From Flavobacterium psychrophilum (GTDB lineage: Bacteria > Bacteroidota > Bacteroidia > Flavobacteriales > Flavobacteriaceae), in the NCBI GenBank assembly GCA_022730285.1, contig DZCQ01000004.1, positions 57,817 through 93,602 on the forward strand: a DNA stretch of 35,786 nt, given 5' to 3'. Below are positions 17,406 to 26,818 of this stretch, piece after piece. The notes beneath the pieces were generated by a model. It was given only the letters and a program-made list of their open reading frames with translations. It made no database searches and was not told the origin of the DNA. Both the position numbers and the translations under genes were made by a program. How positions within the stretch are numbered: position 1 is the first letter of the stretch; every line of letters begins with the position of its first letter.

Positions 17406-18443
17406 CTAGTAACTTGTATCGTCTAATTTCACTTTTCCACTAAAAGTACTATATAAGAAGTAGAAATATCCCGCTAACAGTGGCGAACCTATTAATACAA
17501 TTGTTAGCATAATTCCTAAAGATTTTTCTGAAGATGCTGCATTATATATAGTTATATCATATTTTGGATCTATGGTAGATGGTATAAGTGTTGGATACAA
17601 TTCTGTTGCAAATAAAACCAATAATAAAGCCATTACTAACGAGGAGAACACCAATGCTAATTTATATTTTTTTCTAGTTGCAAGTCTTGGTACATTTGCT
17701 ACTGCAAAAAATGCTAATATCGGCAAAACAAACATTATTGGATTTTCTCTAAAATTATCAGTTATTTTAGGTATAAATACAAGCGTATAAAGAGTAGTTA
17801 TTCCAAAGCTAATAATGAAGAATATCATTCCTCTACGCAACAAATTAGTTAAATTATTGTGCATTCTACCTTCGGTTTTAATTAGCAAAAACAAAGCTCC
17901 TTGGGTCATAAAAAGGGATAATGAAGTAAACCCAACCATGATAGCATACGGATTTAAAAATGTAAATAAAACACCTCCTGTATAAGTGTTATTTTCTCCT
18001 ATTTCTATTCCCTGAATTACATTACCTAATACTACTCCAAGTAAAAAAGCTAACATAATATTAGAAACGCTGTAAATAATGTCCCAAGTTTGTCTCCACC
18101 AATACATTTCTTCTGTGCTTCTAAACTTAATTGCAACTGCTCTTAACACACCAAACATTAAGAACAACATGAAAGGAACATACATTACAGATAACATAGT
18201 GGCATACATTACAGGAAAACCTGCAAAAAGTGTTCCACCACCAATAATTAACCATACCTGATTAGCATCCCAAAGAGGTCCAATAGCATTTATAGCTACT
18301 CGCCGACTTATATCTCTTTTAAAAAATAAATGCCAAGCTCCTGCTCCAAAATCAAAGCCTTCTAATATAGAATAGCCAGTAAATAAAAATCCAACTACTA
18401 AAAACCAAAGTGTAGGATAATCAAAGCCTAAAAATGTTTCCAT
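17406..18443 (-). CDS. cydB: Cytochrome bd ubiquinol/menaquinol oxidase subunit II
   Basis: Membrane partner of CydA in the bd-type terminal oxidase. 345 residues with about eight to nine membrane helices. The start METFLGFDYPTLWFLVVGFLFTGY-type helix is followed by EGFDFGAGAWHL and GPLWDANQVWLI, both conserved CydB motifs. It begins 16 bases after the cydA stop. No CydX-like small frame is evident after it before the terminator. Confidence 0.96.
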   Translation of the reverse strand: METFLGFDYPTLWFLVVGFLFTGYSILEGFDFGAGAWHLFFKRDISRRVAINAIGPLWDANQVWLIIGGGTLFAGFPVMYATMLSVMYVPFMLFLMFGVLRAVAIKFRSTEEMYWWRQTWDIIYSVSNIMLAFLLGVVLGNVIQGIEIGENNTYTGGVLFTFLNPYAIMVGFTSLSLFMTQGALFLLIKTEGRMHNNLTNLLRRGMIFFIISFGITTLYTLVFIPKITDNFRENPIMFVLPILAFFAVANVPRLATRKKYKLALVFSSLVMALLLVLFATELYPTLIPSTIDPKYDITIYNAASSEKSLGIMLTIVLIGSPLLAGYFYFLYSTFSGKVKLDDTSY

Positions 18444-18459
18444 AATATTTTTAATTATT

Positions 18460-19821
18460 TTAATTTAAATCAAGTTCCACTGTTTCTTGTACATGTTTAT
18501 CTTCTTCATAAGGGCCATGTTGTATTTTTTTGTTGACATAATAAATAAATAACAAAAACAATATTGCATACACCACAAAAAATAGTATTAACGAGAAAAG
18601 AATTTGGTTAGAAGATACTTCTTGCGAAAAAGCCTTACTTGTTCTTAAAAGACCATATACCACCCATGGTTGTCTTCCCATTTCGGCGGCAAACCAGCCC
18701 ACTTGATTGGCTATTTGTGGCAGAATAGAAGAAAAAACAAACACGCCTAATAACCATTTATAATCAAACAACTTCCCTCTCCACCATAAAAACACACCTA
18801 ATAAAGATAATCCTATTAAAGTCATACCTATTAAAACCATTAAATGATAAAATTGAAAAACAGCATTAATTTGACTTGGTCTATCTTCTACAGGAAATGC
18901 ATCTAGACCAGTTACAGGAGCATTAAAATCGAAATGAACTAAAAATGACAATCCTCCCGGAACATAAAGTCCTGTTGTTTTTTGAGACTCTTTATCAACC
19001 CAACCTAGTAAGTACAAGTCTGCTGGTGCCGATTTTTCAAAATGCCCTTCCAAAGCTGCTAATTTTGCTGGCTGATTTACTGCAACTCCATCTGCAGTAC
19101 TATGTCCAGATAGCAATTGTGTTAACGAAAATATAGTGGCAACCACCAAAGCAATTTTAAATGCTCTTTTAGAAACCTCTACAAAACGCCCTTTATAAAT
19201 ATAATAGGCATGTACACTTAATACTAAAAAAGCTCCAGATAATATTGCACCTTGCCAAGTGTGTATAATTCTATCTACACTTGATGGATTAAATACCATA
19301 GCCCAAAAATCTGTTACCTCAGCACGAGCATTAAGCCCCTCTCCTACAATATGATACCCAGCTGGAGTTTGTTGCCAAGAGTTTGCAACCACAATCCAAA
19401 CTGCAGAAAACATAGAACCAAAAAATACTCCTACGGTAGAAATAAAATGCACTGTTGGCCGTACTCTATTCCATCCAAAAAGCAATATCCCAAGAAATGT
19501 ACTTTCTAATCCAAAGGCAAATAAACCTTCGGCTGCAAGGGCAGAACCAAATATATCTCCTACATATTTAGAATAAACAGACCAATTGGTTCCAAATTCA
19601 AATTCCATAATAATACCCGTGGCAACACCAATACCAAAGGTAACGGCAAATATTTTTAACCAAAATCTGGTTAATGTCTCATAATCTTTGTTTCCTGTTT
19701 TAAGATAGAGACCTTCAAAAATTACTAACAACAAACCTATCCCTATACTCAACGGCGGATATATATAATGAAAGGCAATGGTGAAAGCAAACTGAATACG
19801 AGCTAAAATTTCTACATCCAT
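18460..19821 (-). CDS. cydA: Cytochrome bd oxidase subunit I
   Basis: Oxidises quinol and reduces oxygen at haem d. 453 residues, shorter than the E. coli protein, with a short Q-loop. Visible elements: FHYIYPPLSIGIG with His18, the glutamates Glu98 and Glu106 in AAEGLFAFGLESTFLG, His187 in RIIHTWQGA, the Q-loop start QPAKLAALEGHFE, and GRQPWVVYGLLRT near the C-terminus. These match the haem and proton-path residues of known bd oxidases. It lies 17 bases after the DUF983 gene. Cytochrome bd of E. coli is known to resist sulfide, which is of interest given the upstream SQR gene. Confidence 0.97.
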   Translation of the reverse strand: MDVEILARIQFAFTIAFHYIYPPLSIGIGLLLVIFEGLYLKTGNKDYETLTRFWLKIFAVTFGIGVATGIIMEFEFGTNWSVYSKYVGDIFGSALAAEGLFAFGLESTFLGILLFGWNRVRPTVHFISTVGVFFGSMFSAVWIVVANSWQQTPAGYHIVGEGLNARAEVTDFWAMVFNPSSVDRIIHTWQGAILSGAFLVLSVHAYYIYKGRFVEVSKRAFKIALVVATIFSLTQLLSGHSTADGVAVNQPAKLAALEGHFEKSAPADLYLLGWVDKESQKTTGLYVPGGLSFLVHFDFNAPVTGLDAFPVEDRPSQINAVFQFYHLMVLIGMTLIGLSLLGVFLWWRGKLFDYKWLLGVFVFSSILPQIANQVGWFAAEMGRQPWVVYGLLRTSKAFSQEVSSNQILFSLILFFVVYAILFLLFIYYVNKKIQHGPYEEDKHVQETVELDLN

Positions 19822-19838
19822 GATAAATATATTTAAAA

Positions 19839-20237
19839 TTATTTTTCTACTTCTTTTTGATGAAACTTATCATCACTGTGAAAAAACATGGTTAGCCACA
19901 AAACACGAGACAAACGCATGATTTTTGGTTGCAATATTATTAGTGTTATTACATTAATGGGTAACCACCAAAATATTTCTTTATCTTTAAGAGTATGTCC
20001 TGTAAAAATAATCCATAAAACAAAAGTAAAAACAGAATAAGCTACAGATAAAGAGTAACTTACATATCCTGTTCCGTGAAAAAATCCAGGCTCTAGCTCT
20101 GTACGCTGTCCACAAACAGGGCATTTATCTACCATTTTATTGGCATTATTAAAATTATACCATTTATATTTAAATAAATGTCCTTTGTGGCATCTTGGGC
20201 ATTTTTCTGAGAGAACATCTTTTATAAATTGAAACAT
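19839..20237 (-). CDS. DUF983 zinc-ribbon membrane protein
   Basis: 132 residues. A CPRC...CPVC ribbon uses Cys13, Cys16, Cys39 and Cys42, followed by ELEPGFFHGTGYVSYSLS, the DUF983 hallmark, and two membrane helices (about 58-80 and 88-108). DUF983 proteins are frequent next to respiratory oxidase genes in Bacteroidota and Alphaproteobacteria, and a role in oxidase maturation has been proposed only by context. Here it lies between the AraC regulator and cydA, with gaps of 31 and 17 bases. Confidence 0.88.
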   Translation of the reverse strand: MFQFIKDVLSEKCPRCHKGHLFKYKWYNFNNANKMVDKCPVCGQRTELEPGFFHGTGYVSYSLSVAYSVFTFVLWIIFTGHTLKDKEIFWWLPINVITLIILQPKIMRLSRVLWLTMFFHSDDKFHQKEVEK

Positions 20238-20268
20238 ACTATTGTTTAATTAAGTTTTTTTGTTTTTT

Positions 20269-21138
20269 TTAAATTGCTTTTAAATATTTTTTTTTGAATC
20301 CGTCTGGAGTTATATTTTCATATTTTTTAAAAAATCTCCCAAAGTAGGAATTATCTTCAAAGCCTAGTTCATAAGCAATTTCCGAGACAGTCATTTTTTC
20401 ATGTACTAATAAGCGTTTAGCTTCTAGTAGAACTCTATTTCTGATTAAATCGCCAGCAGATATTTTTGCCACATCATTACAAACAGAGTTTAAATAGTTT
20501 GGTCTAACATACATTAACGAAGCATAGTCTTTAACAAATCTTTTTTCTTTGTAATGCTGATCAATCAATTCTTCAAAATGATGTATTAGTTGCAAAGACT
20601 GGTTAAATTCATTGTTTTTATTACTTGGTTCAAACAATCTATTTAGTTCTATTAATAATACATTGAGCATAGAACGAAGTGTTTTGTCATAATCTGCTTT
20701 TGTATCTTGACATTCATTTAGCATCCACTTTACAATAGTTTTTAAACCATCAAATTTTTCTTCGGTAAGTTTTACATAAGGTTGATTATGTCTGTATGTT
20801 AAAAAAGAAAATTCACTCAATTGGTAATTTTGGTATCGTAAAGCAAAAAAGTCATTTTCAAAAACAATTATGTATCCTTCAATATTTGCAAAATCAATCC
20901 ATTGATGAATTTGTCCATAATGCATACAAGTTACAGACATTGGGTCTATTGCACATTCTTTAAAATCTACAAGCTGAGAACCATAGTTCTTTTCGTTAAA
21001 CAAAATCATAAAATAATTATGTCTGTGTGGTATGCTTAACTTTTGCATAAACGGAAAAAAATCGGAGGTATGGTATATTCCAAACTTTAACTCGTTTTGC
21101 GTTACTTCACTACATTTAATGCTTTTAATTTCTCCCAT
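20269..21138 (-). CDS. AraC family transcriptional regulator
   Basis: 289 residues. The N-terminal half is a cupin-like sensing domain with FMQKLSIPHRHNYFMI and a later QIHQWIDF. The C-terminal 95 residues have two helix-turn-helix motifs: YASLMYVRPNYLNSVCND, then the AraC signature VSEIAYELGFEDNSYFGRFFKKY and the ending TPDGFKKKYL. The effector is unknown. It stands between SQR1 and DUF983-cydAB on the same strand and is a candidate regulator of either. Confidence 0.93.
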   Translation of the reverse strand: MGEIKSIKCSEVTQNELKFGIYHTSDFFPFMQKLSIPHRHNYFMILFNEKNYGSQLVDFKECAIDPMSVTCMHYGQIHQWIDFANIEGYIIVFENDFFALRYQNYQLSEFSFLTYRHNQPYVKLTEEKFDGLKTIVKWMLNECQDTKADYDKTLRSMLNVLLIELNRLFEPSNKNNEFNQSLQLIHHFEELIDQHYKEKRFVKDYASLMYVRPNYLNSVCNDVAKISAGDLIRNRVLLEAKRLLVHEKMTVSEIAYELGFEDNSYFGRFFKKYENITPDGFKKKYLKAI

Positions 21139-21158
21139 GACATTTATTTTTGATTAAT

Positions 21159-21183
21159 AAAAAAACAACATTAACACTGTTAA
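21159..21183 (-). terminator. Possible terminator after SQR1
   Basis: On the minus strand TTAAC-AGT-GTTAA is followed by TGTTG and seven T residues. The stem has only 5 AT-rich pairs, so termination would be weak. The palindrome lies between SQR1 and the AraC gene and could instead be an operator. Confidence 0.4.
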
Positions 21184-21188
21184 GAGTA

Positions 21189-22463
21189 TTATGCTGTTCC
21201 TTTTAATATTTTATTCCAATATAGCCAAGGTAATACTTTTGTTTTTAGTATCCACATAATCCAAAGAGGTTTTGCCTGATTTATTGGGAAAGTCATTTTC
21301 GGTCGATTTGAATAATCAAATTCAGAAAGCATCAATTTTCCATATTGAATAGGAATAGGACAAGCACTATATCCGTCATATTGAGCAATAGCCTCTCGGT
21401 TTTGCATCACTGCAAGTAAATTTTCCACAACCACTGGAGCTTGTTTTCTTATTGCTGCACCTGTTTTACTACAAGGTGCATTAGAAGAATCTCCTAATGA
21501 AAACACATTAGAATACTTAGTGTGTTGTAAAGTATATTTATTTACTGCTACATATCCATATACATTTTCCGGATCTCTTAAAGGGCTTTGTTTAATAAAT
21601 TCGGGAGCAGATTGTGGAGGAACTATATGTGCTATATCGAAGTTTAAGGTAACTTTTTTCATTCCTTCAACACTTCCTTCCTGTACCAAACCATAACAAG
21701 CAGAAGTGTCGGAAGTTAATTTTTTGTGCAAATCTTCACTAATTTCTTTTGCTTCAAATTCAATTGTTTTAGCATCACCATTTACCGAGGTTACATTCGC
21801 ACCAAAATGCAAATGAATATTATTTTTAGCAATAATATCCTTTAAAGTAGCTGCATATTCCGGAATACCAAAAATCATGCTAGCACCAGAAATGTAATGC
21901 ACATCACACTTATCTAAAATACCTTTTTTACGCCAATAATCACAAGCCAAGTACATTACTTTATGGGGTGCACCACCACATTTAATAGGAGTTCCTGGAT
22001 TTGTAAAAACTGCAGTTCCTCCTTTAAAATTTTTAATAATTTCCCAAGTATAAGGAGCAGTTTCAAATAGATAGTTACTAGTAACTTCATTTTTACCTAA
22101 TGTTTCTTTTGCTCCAACTATTTTATTCCAATCCAGTTGAATTCCTGTTGCAACAATTAGATAGTCATAAGAAATTTCTGTTCCGTTTTTACAAGTTATT
22201 TTGTTTTTTTCTGGTTGAAAAGTAGCAACGGCATCTTGAATCCAAGTAGTATTTTTTGGAATAAAATCTTTCTCGTTTTTAACTGTTTTTGCAACATCAA
22301 AAATTCCAGCCCCTACAAGAGTCCATGCTGGCGTGTAATAATGTTTACTAGAAGGCTCTATAATACCAATTTGTAACTTTTTATCTTTAAGAAGTAACTT
22401 GGAAGCAACAGACAAACCCGCATTTCCTCCACCCACAATTAATATTTGATAATGATTTTTCAT
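21189..22463 (-). CDS. Sulfide:quinone oxidoreductase, type II (SQOR-like)
   Basis: 424-residue FAD flavoprotein that should oxidise sulfide and pass electrons to the quinone pool. The N-terminus has the Rossmann loop IVGGGNAGLS. The two redox cysteines of the type II (mitochondrial SQOR-like) group are both present: Cys162 in GTPIKCGGAPHKVMYLA and Cys368 in YDGYSACPIPIQYGK, with SEFDY after it as in the human enzyme. LGDSSNAPCSKTGAA is the second FAD motif. The C-terminus (KPLWIMWILKTKVLPWLYW) is amphipathic and suits membrane docking. A Crp/Fnr-like palindrome and a -7 box precede it. The activity is inferred from these motifs. Confidence 0.9.
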   Translation of the reverse strand: MKNHYQILIVGGGNAGLSVASKLLLKDKKLQIGIIEPSSKHYYTPAWTLVGAGIFDVAKTVKNEKDFIPKNTTWIQDAVATFQPEKNKITCKNGTEISYDYLIVATGIQLDWNKIVGAKETLGKNEVTSNYLFETAPYTWEIIKNFKGGTAVFTNPGTPIKCGGAPHKVMYLACDYWRKKGILDKCDVHYISGASMIFGIPEYAATLKDIIAKNNIHLHFGANVTSVNGDAKTIEFEAKEISEDLHKKLTSDTSACYGLVQEGSVEGMKKVTLNFDIAHIVPPQSAPEFIKQSPLRDPENVYGYVAVNKYTLQHTKYSNVFSLGDSSNAPCSKTGAAIRKQAPVVVENLLAVMQNREAIAQYDGYSACPIPIQYGKLMLSEFDYSNRPKMTFPINQAKPLWIMWILKTKVLPWLYWNKILKGTA

Positions 22464-22483
22464 TTTATTCTAATTTAGAGATA

Positions 22484-22491
22484 CAAAATTA
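22484..22491 (-). promoter_or_regulatory. -7 box of the SQR1 gene
   Basis: The minus strand reads TAATTTTG (TAnnTTTG), 20 bases before the ATG at 22463. There is no -33 TTG at the normal distance; the palindrome at 22515-22528 occupies that place, as at class II activated promoters. Confidence 0.55.
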
Positions 22492-22514
22492 TCAAATTAA
22501 GGAACTATGAAATG

Positions 22515-22528
22515 GTGATAAAAGTTAC
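22515..22528. promoter_or_regulatory. Crp/Fnr-like palindrome upstream of SQR1
   Basis: GTGATAAAAGTTAC, identical at 12 of 14 bases to GTAACAAAAGTTAC at 31002-31015. The centre is about 42 bases upstream of the start expected from the -7 box, the standard position of class II Crp/Fnr activators. Confidence 0.5.
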
Positions 22529-22534
22529 ATTGGT

Positions 22535-22575
22535 GGCACTTTTTTATTTTTTTATAAAAAAAAACAAAAAGTACC
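22535..22575 (-). terminator. Possible terminator of the RND efflux unit
   Basis: GGCACTTTTT pairs with AAAAAGTACC with one mismatch, followed inward by a T-rich against A-rich stem. It lies 47 bases after the RND permease stop. The stem is nearly all AT and no U run follows on the minus strand, so the call is weak. Confidence 0.35.
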
Positions 22576-22622
22576 ATTTTTTAAATTATATTTTTTAACA
22601 ACTGTTTAGCTAAAATAGGTCA

Positions 22623-25600
22623 TTACTTTATGTTATATTTCTCTTTTATCCTATCTACAACATAATATACCATCGGAACCAAATAAACCGTCAATAATAA
22701 TGATGATGTCAATCCTCCAATAATTACCCATGCCAAGCCGTTTTTCCATTCGCTGGCAGAACCTTTTGCAAGTGCAATGGGCAACATTCCAATTACCATT
22801 GCAATGGTTGTCATCAAAATAGGACGCATTCGTTCTTTACCAGCTTGTACCAACGCATCTTTGTAATAAACGCCTTGTTGTTTGAGTTGATTGGTAAAAT
22901 CGACTATCAAAATGGCATTTTTTACCACCAATCCCATTAACATTATCAATCCTAATAAAGCAAATAAACTTAAATTATTCAAAGATAAATTTAAGGCGAA
23001 AAACGCTCCAATTATAGCCGTAAATATCGAAAATAAGGTTACAAATGGATACACAAAACTATCGTACAATGCTACCATTATTAAGTAAATCAGTAAAAAC
23101 GACAATGCCAAAACTGAACCTAATGCTCCAAAACTATCATTTTGACGTTTGATATCGCTACCCCAAGTAATGTCCATTCCTTTTGGTAATGGGTTTTCTT
23201 TTAAGTAGGCAACAACTTCGTCAGCAACCGTTCCTGATGGTCGCCCCAAAGCGTCTGCTGTTAATGTTATTGCGGGTTGACGGTCTTTTCTTTCTAATAA
23301 TGACGGCGAATTATCTCGTTCTATTGTTGCAAATTGCGAAACATCGATTGCATTTCCTGCTGGATTAACGATGGATAAATTTTTGACATCATCATAATTT
23401 TGACGACTAAATTGATTCAACCAAATTCGCACAGGATATTCGGTTCCGTTTTGAGTTAAAGTGGCATCGTCATTACCCGTAAAAGCGGCACGAATATTTT
23501 GTCCAACATAAGCAGTCGTCAATCCCAAACGTTGCATTTTGTCTTTGTCTGGCACAATTTTATATTCGGGACTTCCAGCCTCGACAGAAAGACGAACATT
23601 GTCTGCGCCAGGAATTTTTTCGATTACCGATTTTAGAGTCGCTCCTGCCATCATAACATCATTCAAATTAATTGCGCTTAACGTGATTTCTATAGGTGCC
23701 GAGCGAGGTATGAGTCCTAATGCGGCCATCGAAAAGTTGATTCCAGAGTATTTTGATTGCAAATTGGTTCGCAATTTTTTCATAAAATCTTCGGTAGGAA
23801 TTTTCTTTAAATTTGATGCCTCTAAATCTTCTTTTTTTGTTTTTAATTGAATCGTAAATTCGGTTTTATTGCTTGCACCTACGCCCAAACTTCCAATACC
23901 AGTGCTAGGACCTCCAACATTGCTAAACAAAGTTGCCACTTCGGGTTGCGCCAAAATATAAGTTTCTATTTGTTTAGAAATTCTATTGTTTTCTGCAATT
24001 GATGTGGATTTATCATATTCTAAATTGAATCGAAATTTGCCTTGATCACCAGTCGAAATTAATTCTTTTCCAATAATTCCTTGTTTCATTATACCCAAAG
24101 TCATAGCAAAAAGTACTAAAACAAAAACCGAAAAGATGATTTTGTGCGATAAAACCCATTTTAATTGACGTCCATAAAAATCAATAAATGTATCTAATTG
24201 ATGTTCAAACCAGAGCAAAAATTTATTAAAAAAATTGGTGGGTTGCAAATCTTCTTTTTTCCCTATTCGAGATGCCAACCAAGGAGTGAGTGTAAAACCA
24301 ACAAGCAAACTGGTTAAAGTCGATGTGATAACAACAACCGAAAATTGTTTGAGCATATCGGCAACAAAAACCTGCAAAAATAATATTGGCAGAAAAACTA
24401 CAACATCTACCAAAGTGATGGAAAGTGCCGAAAACCCAATTTCCATTCTACCTTCCATTGCAGCTGTTCGTTTTTCTTTTCCCATATCTAAATGACGTTG
24501 AATATTTTCTAAAACCACAGTTGCATCATCGACTAAAATACCTATAATGAGTGACATAGCTAACAATGTCATTAGGTTTAATGTATATCCCAAAATCCAC
24601 ATCATGGCAAAAGCCGTAACAAGCGATGTTGGAATTGCCACAATAACTATTAACGAATTTCTAAAACTTCGCAAAAACAAAAGCATTACTAATGAAACTA
24701 AAATTACGGCAAGAAACAAGTCAAACACAACAGAATCTACCGCTGCAATGGTGTTATCTGTACTGTCATCGGCAATAATAAATTGAATATTATCAGCCGC
24801 ATTTTGCGTTTCAATTGCTTTGAATTTTGCTCGAACCAATTTAGATACATTTACGGCATTGGCATCGCCTTGTTTTTTGAGCATTAATCCAATTCCGTTT
24901 TTGCCGTTATAACGACTAATTGATGTTGTAGTTGCAATGCCATCAACAACTTCTGCCACATTTTTTACGTAAATTGGACTGCCTAAAACAGGCATTGCAA
25001 TTTGCACATTTTGCACATCTTCTATCGTTGCAAATTTTCCAGTTAATCGAACGGAATTGTCTTGCGATTTTGATTCGATTTTTCCTGCAGGCAAGTCCAA
25101 ACCCGAACGATTTATAGCATCTACAACTTGCGAAAGCGAAATTTTGTAGGCTTTTAGTTTATTTTGATTTACGTTTACTTGAATTTCTCGTTTCTCACCA
25201 CCCAAAACAGTAATTTCGGCAACACCTTTAATTTGCTGAATTTGAGGCAAATATTCGTCTTGCATTTTTTGATAAAAATCAGTTGGCGACAAATTGCTCG
25301 TGGCACTAATGGACATAATTGGCAAATCGTTTGGCGAAACTTTACTCATTACTGGGCTTAAAATATCGGCGGGCAAATCTTTGCGAATATTGTCAATATA
25401 TCGTTGTGAATCTTGCATCGATTTATCTAAATCAGTGCCGTATTTTAGATTGGCAATAATGACCGATGCATTTGGTAATGATTTGGTTACCAAGTAATCA
25501 ACACCTTCAAGATTAGACAAGGCATCTTCAATTTTTCTGGAAACTGATGTTTCTACCTCGCTTGGTTCTGCACCAGGATAAACGGTTTTGATTACGATTA

Positions 25601-25730
25601 CGGGCTGATTAAAATCGGGCATTAATTCATAACTCAAATTTTTGTAACCAATTATTCCTAAAAGAGTTAGCACGCTAAACAAAACAATTATCAGCGATGG
25701 TCGTTTGATGGATATATCTGTTATGTTCAT
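22623..25730 (-). CDS. RND efflux permease, HAE-1 type (AcrB-like)
   Basis: Inner-membrane proton-driven pump. 1035 residues, full length, with twelve membrane helices and two large periplasmic loops. TM4 holds Asp401-Asp402 in GILVDDATVVLENIQRH, the proton relay pair of multidrug (HAE) pumps, absent from heavy-metal (HME) pumps. The opening MNITDISIKRPSLIIVLFSV and the YPGAEPSEVETSVSRKIE segment are family typical. It lies 2 bases after the adaptor stop. Substrates cannot be read; the linked SQR and OsmC genes suggest a toxic sulfur- or thiol-related compound, which is inference. CpG is clearly more frequent here than in neighbouring regions. Confidence 0.95.
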   Translation of the reverse strand: MNITDISIKRPSLIIVLFSVLTLLGIIGYKNLSYELMPDFNQPVIVIKTVYPGAEPSEVETSVSRKIEDALSNLEGVDYLVTKSLPNASVIIANLKYGTDLDKSMQDSQRYIDNIRKDLPADILSPVMSKVSPNDLPIMSISATSNLSPTDFYQKMQDEYLPQIQQIKGVAEITVLGGEKREIQVNVNQNKLKAYKISLSQVVDAINRSGLDLPAGKIESKSQDNSVRLTGKFATIEDVQNVQIAMPVLGSPIYVKNVAEVVDGIATTTSISRYNGKNGIGLMLKKQGDANAVNVSKLVRAKFKAIETQNAADNIQFIIADDSTDNTIAAVDSVVFDLFLAVILVSLVMLLFLRSFRNSLIVIVAIPTSLVTAFAMMWILGYTLNLMTLLAMSLIIGILVDDATVVLENIQRHLDMGKEKRTAAMEGRMEIGFSALSITLVDVVVFLPILFLQVFVADMLKQFSVVVITSTLTSLLVGFTLTPWLASRIGKKEDLQPTNFFNKFLLWFEHQLDTFIDFYGRQLKWVLSHKIIFSVFVLVLFAMTLGIMKQGIIGKELISTGDQGKFRFNLEYDKSTSIAENNRISKQIETYILAQPEVATLFSNVGGPSTGIGSLGVGASNKTEFTIQLKTKKEDLEASNLKKIPTEDFMKKLRTNLQSKYSGINFSMAALGLIPRSAPIEITLSAINLNDVMMAGATLKSVIEKIPGADNVRLSVEAGSPEYKIVPDKDKMQRLGLTTAYVGQNIRAAFTGNDDATLTQNGTEYPVRIWLNQFSRQNYDDVKNLSIVNPAGNAIDVSQFATIERDNSPSLLERKDRQPAITLTADALGRPSGTVADEVVAYLKENPLPKGMDITWGSDIKRQNDSFGALGSVLALSFLLIYLIMVALYDSFVYPFVTLFSIFTAIIGAFFALNLSLNNLSLFALLGLIMLMGLVVKNAILIVDFTNQLKQQGVYYKDALVQAGKERMRPILMTTIAMVIGMLPIALAKGSASEWKNGLAWVIIGGLTSSLLLTVYLVPMVYYVVDRIKEKYNIK

Positions 25731-25732
25731 GA

Positions 25733-26806
25733 TTAATTTTTTATTGAAACGTTTGCATTATCAAACAAATTAATAAATCCATCAATTGCAATGACATCTC
25801 CATCAGATAATCCGCTGGAAACAACCACATTATTATCTATTTTTTTAGAAATAGTAATGTTTTTTAACACTGCTTTTTTATTTTGAATGACATAAACTTG
25901 TGTTGTATTTTGACTGCTAATAGTTGCCGAAACAGGAATCATAATTCCAATTTCTTTATTCGAATTATCAAATGAAACTTTGCCAAACATACCTGATTTT
26001 ATTTTAAAATTTAAAATATTATTAGCCGAAAATTGCACAGGAAAACTGCTGCCGTTGTTAGATTTACTTCCAATTATTGGAAAGCTAGACGAGAGTGTAA
26101 TATCTGGATAAGCGTCTGGAATAATAGTGAATTTTTTTCCAGAATTAAATTTGTTCAAATCGTTTTCGGATACATTTATGGTGAATTTTAATCTCGAAAT
26201 ATCGGTCAACTGCAATAATGGAATTCCAGGCGATGCAAAACTACCAACTTCGGCTAATTTTGCTGTGATATATCCAGAAAATGGAGCTTTTATGCTCGAT
26301 TTTGCTATTTGTTCTAAAAGTGTCGCTTTTTGCACTTTTGCAGACTTTAAACCTAAAACGGCTTTTTCTAATTGTACACCTTGAATAGCATCGGCATTTG
26401 CCAAGATAGTATAACGTTTCACATCAGTTTCTAACCCATCTATTTGAATTTGAGTGTTTTGCAATTGCAATTTTAACAATGAATTATCTAACTGAACCAA
26501 CTGCTGCCCTTGATGCACATAACTTCCTGCATCAACAGGAATCGAATTTATTTTGCCTTGCACTTCGGCGGAAAGTTTGGTTTCTTTATTAGGTTCAAAA
26601 CTTCCTGAAAACGAAAAATTAGAACTAATTTTTTCGTTTTTTATAATTTGTGTAGATACATATATAGGTGCATTTTTATCGTGAGTATATACCTTTTCTG
26701 TTGCAATTTGTTTGTTCGATTTTAATTTAATAATAATTACTGCGACTAATAAAATTGGAATTAGTATGTAAAGTAATTTCTTGAAATTGAAAGATTTTTT
26801 TTCCAT
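25733..26806 (-). CDS. RND efflux periplasmic adaptor (membrane fusion protein)
   Basis: 357 residues. An N-terminal membrane anchor (about 9-26, LLYILIPILLVAVIII) without a lipobox is followed by the biotinyl-lipoyl half motif AEVQGKINSIPVDAGSYVHQGQQLVQLD, a helical hairpin (about 112-165), the second half-motif IKAPFSGYITAKLAEVGSFASPG, and a beta-barrel domain. It would bridge the permease and the outer-membrane channel. It starts 12 bases after the OMF stop and ends 2 bases before the permease. Confidence 0.94.
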   Translation of the reverse strand: MEKKSFNFKKLLYILIPILLVAVIIIKLKSNKQIATEKVYTHDKNAPIYVSTQIIKNEKISSNFSFSGSFEPNKETKLSAEVQGKINSIPVDAGSYVHQGQQLVQLDNSLLKLQLQNTQIQIDGLETDVKRYTILANADAIQGVQLEKAVLGLKSAKVQKATLLEQIAKSSIKAPFSGYITAKLAEVGSFASPGIPLLQLTDISRLKFTINVSENDLNKFNSGKKFTIIPDAYPDITLSSSFPIIGSKSNNGSSFPVQFSANNILNFKIKSGMFGKVSFDNSNKEIGIMIPVSATISSQNTTQVYVIQNKKAVLKNITISKKIDNNVVVSSGLSDGDVIAIDGFINLFDNANVSIKN

Positions 26807-26818
26807 TTTTTTTGATTT

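Noticed and set aside
21171..21183. TTAACACTGTTAA palindrome as an AraC operator
   Set aside because: AraC proteins normally bind direct repeats, and the minus strand continues with a T run, so a weak terminator of SQR1 is the better reading.
23539..25497. Plus-strand open frames opposite the RND permease
   Set aside because: They are low-complexity antisense readings of a well-supported membrane protein gene.
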